64,000 nt of DNA. Source: Thalassia testudinum (taxonomy: Eukaryota; Streptophyta; Magnoliopsida; Alismatales; Hydrocharitaceae). The stretch spans positions 116,078,001 through 116,142,000 of the forward strand of contig JAZHRO010000013.1 of assembly GCA_037157565.1 (NCBI GenBank), read 5' to 3'. Below the pieces are notes generated by a model. The model did not search any database and was not told the DNA's origin. It saw only the letters and a program-made list of their open reading frames with translations. Made by a program: the position numbers and the translations under genes. Below are positions 45,430 through 55,939 of this stretch, piece by piece (the stretch's first letter is position 1; the number at the start of each line of letters is the position of its first letter).

Positions 45430-48400
45430 TGTCAGACCCGAATAGGTTGTTAATATGATGATTTTATCGTTGAAGTGTGTATAGTGGTTAATCTAAATCG
45501 GACCTAACCATCTCTTTACAAAAAATTTTTTAACCTGGCCAACTTGATTTTATCTTGGTCACTTTTAGGCCCAGGGTCGAACTCAGGGAAGTGGGGTTAC
45601 AAGTCAAGTTTCTACACCTTTCCTACAACGAATCTCTTCCGTTCATTTATTGTGTTTTTGGTGTTTTTCTATTTAGATTTTTTTCTGGTAATCTTTGTCC
45701 TTGAGTCACACCCTCAAAATTAGGTTCTTGGCTTTGAGCCAAATCAGGGTTCCAAAACGGGACTTGCTATTCGCAAGACGGAGTACCTGCAAGTCAAGGA
45801 GTATCTTTTCTCTTTTATATATTTTTTTTATCTTTTTATGGGCATGCTAGAGAAATAGAAATAAATACAGTATAGATATATATGTATATACTATATATGT
45901 ATAAAGGGGTGGGGGTGGAGGCGGAGATGGAGTGTAGCACGGTGTCGAGTCGATCGTCATCTAGAAAGACGCAACCAACAGGACGAAGTGCCACATGTAA
46001 GGTGTAGGATGGATGGTGGAAGATGAATGCAAACACGCTTTTTGTACGCATGTATCGGGGAATATCAGCAACTGGTGCAGATATTCCCGCGATACCACGT
46101 ATGGTAAGTAATGTGAAAAAATATATATATATGTATGTAAATATATCTATACATATATATGGTTATAAATATATAGGTATATATATATGTATATATATGT
46201 AGTTATATATGTATATATGTATATGTATGTATATATACGTATGTAAATATATATGTAAGTATATGTATAGATAGATATATGTATATATATATGTATACAT
46301 ATCTATATACATATGTATGTATGTGTGTGTGTATGTATATATATATATATATATATGATACTATATAGATGTATATATATATTTGTGTATGTATATAGTA
46401 ATATATGTGTATATAGATATATGTAACTAGATATGTATATATATGTATATATATGTATATATAGTTATATAGATATATAAATATATATGTATATATGTAT
46501 AAATAGATGTATATATATGTAAGTATGAGTATACGTATATATATATGTATATATATATATATATAAGTATGTAGATGTATATATGTATATATATTTAAAT
46601 ATATATATATGTGCATATAGATATATGTATATAGACTATTACATAGTTACATAAGTACTAATATATGTATAGATATATGTAAGAATATATGTATATGTAT
46701 ATATATATATAAGTATATGTATATATGTAAATATATATGTATATATATATATGTATATAAGTGTATAGATATATGTATATATATATATAAATATACTAAT
46801 ACTACTATATATATAGATATAAGTATATATATATATATATATATATGCGTGTGTATGTATAGAAGTATATGTATATATGTATATATATATGTATATATAT
46901 AAGTATATAAATATATATATGTATATATGTATGTATGTATACTAATACATAAGTATATAGGTACTACTATATGTATAAATATAAGTATATATATGTATGT
47001 ATATATATAGGTATATAAATATATGTATATATATATATATCAATATATATATGTATACGTGTATATATATATGTATATAATAGTGTATAGGTGTGTGTGT
47101 GTGTGTGTGTGTGGAAGTGTGAGTGTATGTGTGTGGAAGCGTCGGTGAAGAGAGTGTTGTGAGAGAGAGTGAGAGAGAGAGAGAGAGCGCTGTTGAGGGT
47201 TGGAGTTAGGTCGTCTGCAGCTTCCAAGTGACGTCTGGAGGCTACGCGCACGTGCAGGCGCGTATTCGCGCAGAGAGGAGCGCGCACGCAGGAGAGTTGG
47301 CGCGGAGAGGACCGCAGCGCCTAGCGCTGCGCGGAGTGGCTGGAACGGGCGCTCGCAGGCGCGGGCGAAGGGAGCAGGCGACGCAGACAGGTGCGGGCGG
47401 GTGCAGGCGACGCGAGGCGAGACGCACGCACGGGTGATCGGCGGTAGTGGCGCATCGGGTGACCGGTAAAGTGAGAAACTCACCGGTCACCCCACTGTAG
47501 CCACAGTGTCACGCAGACTCGCGTGAACAGTGGCTACAGTGTAAGGCCGCACCGCGTGACCGAGAGCTGCAGGTGCCGTAAGTGCGGCCAGCTCGTGGCT
47601 GGCGCGTGAGGAAGAGGGTCTGCGTCGGCCAGATGCGGGCGCAGAGAAGCTTGCGACAGAGCGCGTGGAGAGGGAGTTGGCGTGCACAGGGGAGGGCGAG
47701 GGCGACGCGGGTGCTGCTAGGGTGCACTGGGGTGCTTGGCCGGCCGCTGCAGTGACGTGCGGTGGCCGGCTGCGGACGGAAGAGATAGCGCAACAGAGCG
47801 AAGAAGCGGGAGGCGGAGAGGCCTGCAAGCACGTGCAGAGGCGAGGGCGGCTTGCAGGCTTGCGTGGAATGGGCTGGGGCTGCTGCTGCTGCCGCCGAGC
47901 TTCGAGCTTCAGACCTTGAAGCTTGTGGCAATGGCTGAAGGTGCTGGAAACATAAAAAATGAGAGAAGAGCCACCACGCCCACCGACTCTTTGAAGAGCT
48001 GGGCGGTGGTGGTCTCACTGTGGTGGGTGTTCACCACAGTGAGGGCTCCTGTCCGCTGGGTGTCTCCGAGGAGGGCCAGCGTGTGGAGGGAGAGGGAGGA
48101 GAGGACGGTGGCCTGGAAGAAGTGCTAAGTTTCTTTTTTGCGTGGAAGGACCAGGCTGCTGATGAAGAAGACATCGTGCCCTTTTTATAGAAGAAGAAAG
48201 CCATGCACAGCCATGCCATGGCTATGCATGGCTTGCTAATGGAGTAGCAGGGAGAGGCTGCTACGGCTGGCAGGGAGAGGGCTGCTGCAGGGAAGCATGG
48301 CGCGAGGAGAAGAAGAAGATGCATGCAGCCGTGGGAAAGATTTTAAAAATCAAGTAAAATAAAAAATAAAAAGATGGTGAATTAGTAGAGATGCACTTGA

Positions 48401-48568
48401 GGAAAAATGTTAATTGCAAGGCCACTTATTTATTCTCCTCTCCTCTCAATTAAAAGCATGCATGCATGTATTTTTACAAATGCGATTATGGAACCCTAAT
48501 ATGCATAGGTAATGCTAGGAAATAGCATAAGAAGGCACTATTGCAGGTGTATTTTTGCGGTGCAATCA
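45430..48568 (-). mobile_element. Element E 3' LTR (3,139 bp)
   Basis: Minus-strand start TGATTGCACCGC at 48,568 after the polypurine tract; the left end TGTCAGACCCG is where D homology stops. A TATA box (minus CTATAAAAAGG) is at about 48,181-48,190. The R/U5 part is GC-rich at 47,200-48,130 and then contains about 1 kb of AT microsatellite. A U5 motif shared with the other LTRs is at 45,570-45,595. The open frames in the GC-rich part are on both strands and are judged fortuitous. Confidence 0.75.
45830..47112. repeat. TA/TATG microsatellite block inside the element E LTR
   Basis: About 1 kb made of interleaved TATATG, TATA, TATG and TAAG words, densest at 46,100-47,080, closed by a pure (GT)n run at 47,091-47,112. 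It sits between the TATA box side and the LTR end. Frames encoding Tyr/Ile-rich strings here are artefacts. Confidence 0.9.
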
Positions 48569-49918
48569 TACCCCCATGCCTATCTTTTGCTAGTCCCTAG
48601 CAAAACATTTTTTGTAGTATTTAGAAATGATCTTTAAGCTGAAGATTTTCTTCTGAGGCAACATAGGTGTATTTATTATTGGATATTGTGAGAACCAATT
48701 GTAGAGAAGACTACCAGTACTTTAAGTCTCACATGACATAGATCATCTCTCAACTAATCAGGACTCTTGATATTTAAACCTTAAGTACGATTTCCAGGGC
48801 CCAGGAGGTTTTTGCCGTACTCAAGAGCTCAAGAGATTATGGCTTGTGCTTAGTGAAGGATCAAGACTGACCAGATGAACATTAAGACTCAAGCCCAGGG
48901 TTTCATGAATCTTTAAGTAAAGGTTGGTCCTAGTTTCAGCTTGTGTTTTCGGATTTACCCTTAAGAAGATGACGGAAAACTCAACTCCCATTTTCTGACA
49001 TTTGTGGCTCACAAGAAAAATAGGGTATTTGCGACTTGCCCTGAAGAACTTTTTAGGGTAGAGGCTTTACAGATATTTGTGAGATATACTGGCTTATTTG
49101 CATCCTTTTTTTTTTTTATAAACACATGTCAGTATAACTCTTACAACATTATTTGGAGGAGCACACTTTTCTTTTTGGTGGGAGAGTTTCTTTTTTTTTT
49201 TTTGGTGGAAAGAGTTGCTCCTAAACATAAGACTAAAACCTGGGATAAAAAGTCTACCTGCGCGCACAGGTAAGGACTCCACCTTCCCTAATGAACATTA
49301 GGGTTGGATCTTATGTTCACCTGGTCTTTCCTAATATGTGTAGTGTGAACCAAGTTTACTTAAGCTTTCAAGTAAAAGCAAACCAATGGATCATGTACTG
49401 GTGTCTCAGGTACAAGAATACGTCCTTAGTTAGGAGAGATTCCGATCTATTTTGTCAATGCTCAAGTGAATTAAGCCGAACCTGAGCGAATCAAGCTTCT
49501 GTGGCCTAGAAAGTCTTCAAAATAGAGGTTGAATATCCATAAACACTTATTGTATTTTTGTTTCAGCCTTTAGATCATTACTAAACACCATTATATATAT
49601 ATATATATAGAAATTGCATGATATCTTAAAATACCCAGATCCTAAGGATGCCTATCCACCCCCCCATGCCAAATGATGCTATGTCCTCATATGCATGCAA
49701 GGAAGGGTAGAGAAAGGATGAAAGATCGGGTAACGAGAGCTGAAGTGTAGGGTATACAGCAGGGTGGTAGGGTGGGTGGATGGTAGGTGGTGAAGTGAAA
49801 AGTAAAGTGATCGTGACAGTGAAGTGAAAAGTGATGGAGGATGGTGAGTGTTGTTGGGGTGCCTCCCAACGAGCGCTGAATTTAACGTCCCCAGCTGGAC
49901 TCAGAATGAGGCAAAGAA
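48569..49918 (-). other. Element E 3' region and polypurine tract
   Basis: Polypurine tract at 48,569-48,580, palindrome TTTTGCTAGGGACTAGCAAAA (minus) at 48,585-48,605, second G-run block at 49,654-49,695, and a GTTGGG/CCCAAC hairpin at 49,853-49,870 just after pol. The duplicated ~60-nt motif of A, B, D and F is not found. Poly-T runs lie at about 49,107 and 49,190. Confidence 0.7.
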
Positions 49919-51003
49919 TTAGTTTCCCTCCAGCAGGGCAACGGTTTCTCCAACGGAGGCAGGTTCATGAGTCAGATAGGGTTTCAAACGCTGCCCGTTG
50001 ACCGTAAATTTATGCCTAGATTTGGGATCTTCGATCTCAACAGCCCCGTTGGGGAATGGTCTTGAGACCAGGAAAGGACCAGTCCATTTGGACTTCAATT
50101 TCCCAAGAAAGAATTTTAGTCAAGCATTATAGAGCCAAACTTGCTAAGATAGCTCAAATTCTTTCCGCCGAATACGGCTGTCGTGAAAAGCCTTAGTGCA
50201 TTGTTTGAAGGTTAAAGCAGAATCATAGGCTTCACGACGGAGCTCTTCCAGCTCTTGGAGTTGGAGTTTCCTTTCTCGACCACACAGGTCTGGGTCGAGG
50301 TTACATTGGCGAACCGCCCAATAAGCGCGGTGCTCTAACTCCACGGGCAAATGCAAGGCTTCCCATAAATGATTCTATACGGAGACATACCAAGGGGAGC
50401 CTTGAAGGCGGTCTGATACGCCCAAAGTGCGTCAATCAGCTTGTCAGACCAATCCTTACGGTCAGGCCGAACCATTTTCTGGAGAATTTGCTTGATTTGC
50501 CGATTCGACACCTCTGCCTGACCATTCGTCTGAGGATGATACGGGGATGCGATACGATGGTGGACTCCATATTTCCTCAAAAGTGCCCGAAAAGAAGCAT
50601 GGGTAAAGTGGCTACCTCCATCTGAGATAATGGCTCGAGGGATCCCAAAGCACGCAAAGATGTGGTCTTTGACAAAGCGAGTAGATATAGTATGGTCATC
50701 ACGGCGAGCGGGAATAGCCTCGATCCATTTCGAAACATAGTCAACGGCGACGAGGATGAATTCGAAGCCGTTGGAAGGAGGAAAGGGACCCATGAAAGCA
50801 ATTCCCCAGATGTCGAAGATTTCTGCAGCTAGGATGGGTTGTAAGGGCATCATGTCACGACGTGACATTGACCCTAATGATTGGCACCTAGTGCAATGCT
50901 TGGCGTAATTGTGTGCATCCTGGTGAAGGGAGGGCCAAAAGAAACCGCACTACAACACCTTGGCTGCAGTTTTCCTCCCAGAGAAATGGCCTCCGTAGGC
51001 CTA
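49919..51003 (-). pseudogene. Element E integrase region (decayed)
   Basis: Minus strand. A zinc-binding region (GGHFSGRKTAAKVL then CTRCQSLG) with two in-frame stops; a DDE core in 50,335-50,868 with SDGGSHF and GQAEVSN; a frameshift near 50,345-50,356; a C-terminal part with [13 protein letters not shown] and KSKWTGPF (GPY/F-type) ending at a TAA at 49,919-49,921. Integrases of this class join the cDNA to the host genome. Too many lesions to be functional. Confidence 0.85.
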
Positions 51004-53251
51004 ATCGTGGCAGAAGGATAGCACACTGGGGAACTCGCTGTCAGGAATACAGCAACGGATGATTTGATCATCACCTATCCGAAAAAGAAGTGGATTATCC
51101 CAGAAATAATACTTTGCTTCTGCCATGAGACGCTCGCGCTGGTTTTTAGGCCAGCCACGTGGAAGGGATCCAGAAGCAAGGTAATTGGCAATTTTGGCAT
51201 ACCATGGTCTACTTGCCACATTTATTGCCAATAGGTGCTCATCAGGAAAAATTTCATTGATCAGCAGAGTAAGTTCAATATGGTCAGGGTCCAGTCTGGA
51301 AAGGTGATCAGCCACAATATTCTGGGCTCCGGCCTTATCGCGAATCTCAATGTCAAATTCCTGGAGCAGAAGGATCCAACGAATCAGTCTAGGCTTGGCA
51401 TCCTTCTTGTGCATGAGATGGCGAATGGCCACATGATCAGTGAAAACAATAATGTGAGATCCCAGAAGGTAAGAGCGGAATTTCTCCAGCCCAAAGATGA
51501 CCGCCAGTAGTTCTTTTTCAGTGGTAGTATAATTACGCTGGGCCTCGTCCAACATCTTACTGGCGTAGTACACCACGAAGGGGTGTCTATCGCGTCTTTG
51601 TCCCAGGATGGCTCCAACTGCAAGGTCGGAAGCGTCACACATAAGTTCAAAGTCGAGGGACCAATCAGGCGGCTGGAGAACAGGGGCCTTGGTGACAGCA
51701 TTACGCAGCTGCATGAATGCTTGTATATAGTCGGGGCCCATATCGAAGGGTACGTCGGTTGATAGGAGATGAGTTAAGAGTCGAGAAATTTTGGGGAAGT
51801 CTTTGATGAATCTCCTATAGAAACCGACGTGTCCCAGGAAGGAGCGGATTTGTTTGACAGAGCCATGCACAGGTAAATCAGCAATGACATCAAGCTTAGC
51901 TCTGTCAACCTCGATACCCCTATCGGAGATGATATGTCCGAGAACAATTCCCTCGTACACCATAAAATGACCTTTTTCCAAGGTTTACATCAATACATCT
52001 CCTCAGGATATGAGTCAGGTTGGCAAGACATTCGTTGAAAGATGGTCCAAAGATTGAAAAGTCATCCATAAAGACCTCGAGAAAGTCACCCACCATGTCA
52101 TGGAATATCGCCAGCATACATCTCTGGAAAGTTGCTGGCATGTTGCAAAGTCTGAATGGCATCCTTCTAAATGCAAAGGTGCCGAAGGGGCAGGTAAAAG
52201 TGGTTTTCTCTTGGTCACGGGGGTCAATTGTCCCCTGGTTATATCCTGAGAATCCATCCAGGAAATAGAAAAATTTATTTCCCGCTAACCGCTCCAGGAT
52301 TTGGTCAATAAATGGTAGCAGAAAGTGATCTTTCTTGGTTGCAGCATTGAGTTTCCTATAATCTACACACACTCTCCAAGATGTAGGAGTGCGTGTAGGG
52401 ATGGATTCGCCCCTGTCATTGACACGAATGGTGAGTCCTGTCTTTTTGGCCACAACGTGAATCAGACTCACCCAGGGTCTATCGCTGATCGGGTAGATTA
52501 TACCCACATCCAGCCACTTAATGATTTCTTTCTTAATGACCTCCCGCATGTTAGGGTTGAGACGTCGCTGCATCTCACGGGAAGGTCGAGCCTCCTCCTC
52601 CGTATATATACGGTGAGTGCAGTAGGAGGGGCTAATGCCAGATAAGTCTGATAAAGACCATCCAATAGCTGCCTTGTGTTGTATGAGGACCTTAGTTAGT
52701 TTGCACTCTTGCTCCCTGGTCAATTTTGAACTGATGATTACAGGGAGCATTTCATTTGGTTCCAGGAAAACATACTTAAGTGTACTAGGCAGCTCTTTCA
52801 GCTCAGGAGTGAATGGTGAAAGATCTGGCATTTCTTGGGATGAGAGTGTCCCAGGCGGGTTGGAGAACAAGTCAGGAGGAAGAAATTGGCCTTCGGATTG
52901 GCCAAGAAGAGGGGCTTCTTGGATAGATGGATCCAAAAATGAATAGCCCCAGTGAGAAGTATATGGGTTCAAGGTCCTAGTGTGGATTTGCAAATCCGCC
53001 TGATTTGGCGAGGAAGAAAGGGCAATCCGGTCTTCAAGAGTGTGGACCGGCGGCGAGTAGCCCGGATATGACTCAGACCACGAGGTATGGGAAGCGGAGA
53101 AAACCTCGTCAGAAGTCTGGTCAGGAGAAGGTACGGGACAAGGGAGGGATGGGGGAGCGTCATAATATGTGTTGGTTAGGCAATCATTAGTGTTTATAGG
53201 TAATCCACAGCAGTCCGAATAGGTCCCAATTAGTCCGATACACGCGCTGAC
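51004..53251 (-). pseudogene. Element E reverse transcriptase and RNase H (decayed)
   Basis: Minus strand. From 53,251: a proline-rich spacer, then RT with RRLNPNMREVIKKEIIKWL, WRVCVDYRKLN, FLDGFSGYNQ and the catalytic FMDD; then RNase H with [28 protein letters not shown] and ADHLSR. A small out-of-frame deletion near 51,982-51,990 splits RT from the following part, and MPFRLCN has lost the usual Gly. The 5' side is cut at 53,251 by element F, so protease and gag are missing. Athila-type by similarity to F. Confidence 0.88.
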
Positions 53252-53687
53252 TGATAACACCACGCAAGGGGGTAGTAATTAGGTTGAATATGGCCCATCT
53301 TTAGAATAAAAGGCACAACATAAAGTAGAATAGGGGCATTGCATGCATCAAGTACCAAGATTGCTTATAAACTGTATTAATGGCCATTTGTGTAAAGCAT
53401 TTGTCAAAGCAGGCCTCAGATGAGCAATCGGACCGCACGGATGGATTCAAGACGATGAACGGAGTCTAACGGACTCAAGATCGGCCAAATCCGACATCCG
53501 GAGCTCCCACAATGGGCCCAAGAAATCCTGACCGTTGATCTGGAGATCAACGGCCTCGAACGCACCACGTCGCCCCTCCCCCGCCGCTCGCACGCCCCCA
53601 AGCCAGCCAAGGATGCATCTCGGCCGTTGATCTTCGATCGAACGGCCGAGATCCGCGCGCTCGCCCACGGTCGCCGCGACAAAGCGC

Positions 53688-53755
53688 GGGCGTGGCGCAA
53701 CGGTTAGCGCGCACGCCCGCGTCGCAGCGACGCGCGTTCGAATCGCCCGGAGCGG
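53688..53755 (+). other. tRNA-like sequence inside the element F 5' LTR
   Basis: GTGGCGCAACGGTTAGCGC matches a plant A box with a GCGC/GCGC D-arm; GCGCGTTCGAATCGCCC about 22 bases on matches a B box with a T-arm that pairs at four of five positions. The middle does not form a normal anticodon arm. The same stretch is in the 3' LTR at 63,284-63,350. Sense orientation, in U3. Confidence 0.6.
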
Positions 53756-54140
53756 AAATCAATTGCGAGCGAAGGGCGTGGCAAAATTGAGCCACGCGAT
53801 CAGAAGCGAGCGACTAGGATTGCGCCACGCGGTGCGACGACAGCGCCCCACCTCCCACGCGCGCGCGCACGCCAGGCGGAAATGCGCGCGCGCACGCCAG
53901 GCGGAAACGCGCGCGCGCACGCGCGCCCGAAGCGCGATCCTAGCGCAGGCGCGGGAGGATCTCAGCCGTCCGATCTTCAATCGGACGGCTCTCGTTCGAC
54001 ATCCACGGATCGCGCCTGAAGAGAGAGAGGGGCGGGCGGCTGACCTGCGGCAGAAGGCCTTCACCGACGTATCTGGAAGCGGTTTTAGCGACGTTCTGGA
54101 TGTCGCTAAAGCACATTCTTCTTTTAGGAAGCCCTTAACT

Positions 54141-54149
54141 CTATTTAAA
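54141..54149 (+). promoter_or_regulatory. TATA-like box of the element F 5' LTR
   Basis: CTATTTAAA, about 30 bases after a perfect 9-bp inverted repeat. It occupies the same relative place as CTATAAAA in elements A-D. The 3' LTR has the same box near 63,735. Confidence 0.65.
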
Positions 54150-54686
54150 CCCCCTTCTACCACCATTCAAGGCATCCTCTCCCACTTGCAACTACTCCAC
54201 TCCTCTCCTAGCTAGTCTTAGGCACTCTTGTAATCGCCGGAGACGACGAGCCGCCGACGGAGCCTCCTCCACCGCCGTGGCTGCCTCGTCGCTCTCCACT
54301 CTCTCTCTACCTCTCTCTCTCTCTTTTAAGCTTTCATTTACTTTTGTTGAAGCATGTATTTAATATTGTAAACCATGAACTATGAATGCATGTTTAATGA
54401 AATTATTTTCCATTTAGTTGCCATTTTAATTTCTGTTTAAAGTGCATGATCAAAACCAAGAACTTTCTAACCCTAAACTCTCTCTATCTCTCGCTTTTCA
54501 AAACCGTCTCTTTCGCAAGCAAAACTCCGCCTTTTCGTGACAACAAGTGGTAAACAAAATCCGATTTCCACGCCTCCCTGAGATCGACACTCGGACTCAC
54601 CTCCGTTTACTTCTTTTAAAACCGACGTATCAAGTGCAACTATAACGACACCTCTTAACACACACGCACGAAGGCACGTCAGTTTT

Positions 54687-54703
54687 TGGCGCCGTTGCCG
54701 GGG
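54687..54703 (+). promoter_or_regulatory. Primer-binding site of element F (exact tRNA-Asp match)
   Basis: TGGCGCCGTTGCCGGGG is the exact complement of the 3' end of plant tRNA-Asp including the CCA end. It starts minus-strand cDNA synthesis. Confidence 0.95.
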
Positions 54704-55889
54704 AGGCAACGGATTTGTTTTATCACCTCCATTCCACCTTCATTCTAATATCGTCTAATGCCCTATTTTCCTTTTTACTTGACGGTTGCAGGAATTCGGC
54801 GCATGGACGGCGAAGCGACGCATTCCACTATGGTAGCAAGGAAGTAGGCGCCTCGAGGACCGATAGTGAGTACTCTCTCTCTCATTGTTTGCTTGCGTGA
54901 AAAAGCTAAAAAAAATCATAAAAACTAAAAAAATTGGCGTGGTGAATGATTGCTTGACCCACATTCTTAACACATCACTCTACAAAAAAATGTACACTCT
55001 AATATGCTGGATAAATTCTTGGAGTGTTCTTTTCTCTTTCTCTTGAGTGGTGTTTGCGAAGCCACCGTGAGTTGACCTGGGCCGCACCACTCAACCCTAA
55101 AACTGACTCATCTAATAGAAGCTGCATGATTATCAGGATGAGTACACTAGGGTTTTAGAGCCTCTACAAAATAAAAGGAAATCTACTTTCACTAAGTTGT
55201 GTGCAGAACTTGACGTGCCCACTGAAACTTGTTTGAAAATATTAAGACACGTCAACCCTAAAAAGTACTTAAGTAAGGATGAAACACTAAAAAGACACTA
55301 TATCTTAACAAATCCTTGCTTGAAAATCATGTTTTGCTAGAAGCACACACTTTGAAAGTAGAACATTAAGAGGCACCACCCCAATCAACGCCTCATCACA
55401 TCACCCTAAGCACAAGCACTATCCTAGCCCTTTAAAACTGAGTAGACGTGCCCTAGGCAGGACTGAGTTAAGTCTCAAAAGGTGAGGTTTTGTCTGCTAG
55501 GCACTTGGCTTTCATTCCCTTGGTAGAATCTGGTGACTAGGCTGCGGGGCAGTGTCAAACGACCGTGGTTGTGGGGTCTATGGAACCGGAGGCGCAAGCC
55601 AAAGGAAGAACCTTCCCTGCAATCCCCTCGTAATCAACCTGGCCAGATTAGCCTTGAGAAGGGAAGTCCAGTGCTTACGGACTTAATCACCCTTTGTGAG
55701 ATTTCTAGGTCTCCTAAGGAATACACCATAAGGATTAGGCTTGCGTGCTTGATTGAAACACATTTCTCGCATCTGTCGCCCTCCGCATCCCCTCCTGTTC
55801 TTCTCTAGTGTATGCCCGGGAGGCGCTCACTGCATCCCGAATTGTGTGTTTTGGGGCAGGAATCTAGGCGACGTAATTTTGTTGAAAAC
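54704..55889 (+). other. Element F leader
   Basis: Non-coding 1.2 kb. The block at 55,553-55,617 is shared with elements A and B. A TGTGTGTTTTGGGGCAG tract near 55,842-55,858 resembles a splice acceptor shortly before the gag start. Confidence 0.7.
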
Positions 55890-55939
55890 ATGGCTGAACC
55901 TAGGGTAGATGAGGCTGAAGATCAACCCCACCAGATGCT

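Larger units (their letters stand above)
45430..53251 (-). mobile_element. Element E: Athila-like retrotransposon with decayed pol, interrupted by element F
   Basis: Minus strand, inserted into element D. Visible parts are a 3.1-kb 3' LTR (45,430-48,568), the polypurine tract, a 3' region and pol from integrase back to the spacer before RT. Protease, gag, primer site and 5' LTR are not in the window; they should follow element F to the right. The five bases before the LTR are GGTGG. Confidence 0.85.
53252..54681 (+). mobile_element. Element F 5' LTR (about 1,430 bp)
   Basis: Starts TGATAACACCACGC and ends ...GCACGTCA, five bases before the primer site. A tRNA-like stretch lies at 53,688-53,755 in U3, tandem GCGCGC-rich sequence at 53,855-53,930, inverted GTCCGATC/GATCGGAC-like pairs at about 53,968-53,990, the TTTAGCGAC/GTCGCTAAA repeat at 54,084-54,110 and a TATA-like CTATTTAAA at 54,141-54,149. 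A CT-rich stretch follows at 54,296-54,325. The conserved U5 block is at 54,573-54,603. Confidence 0.92.

Noticed and set aside
46203..46902. Open frames coding long Tyr/Ile strings
   Set aside because: Translation of the AT microsatellite in the element E LTR.
47200..48128. Overlapping open frames on both strands in GC-rich DNA
   Set aside because: GC-rich R/U5 of the E LTR lacks stops by composition; no recognisable protein.
53416..54215. Arg/Ala-rich frames repeated at 63,011-63,809
   Set aside because: GC-rich LTR sequence of element F, open on both strands.
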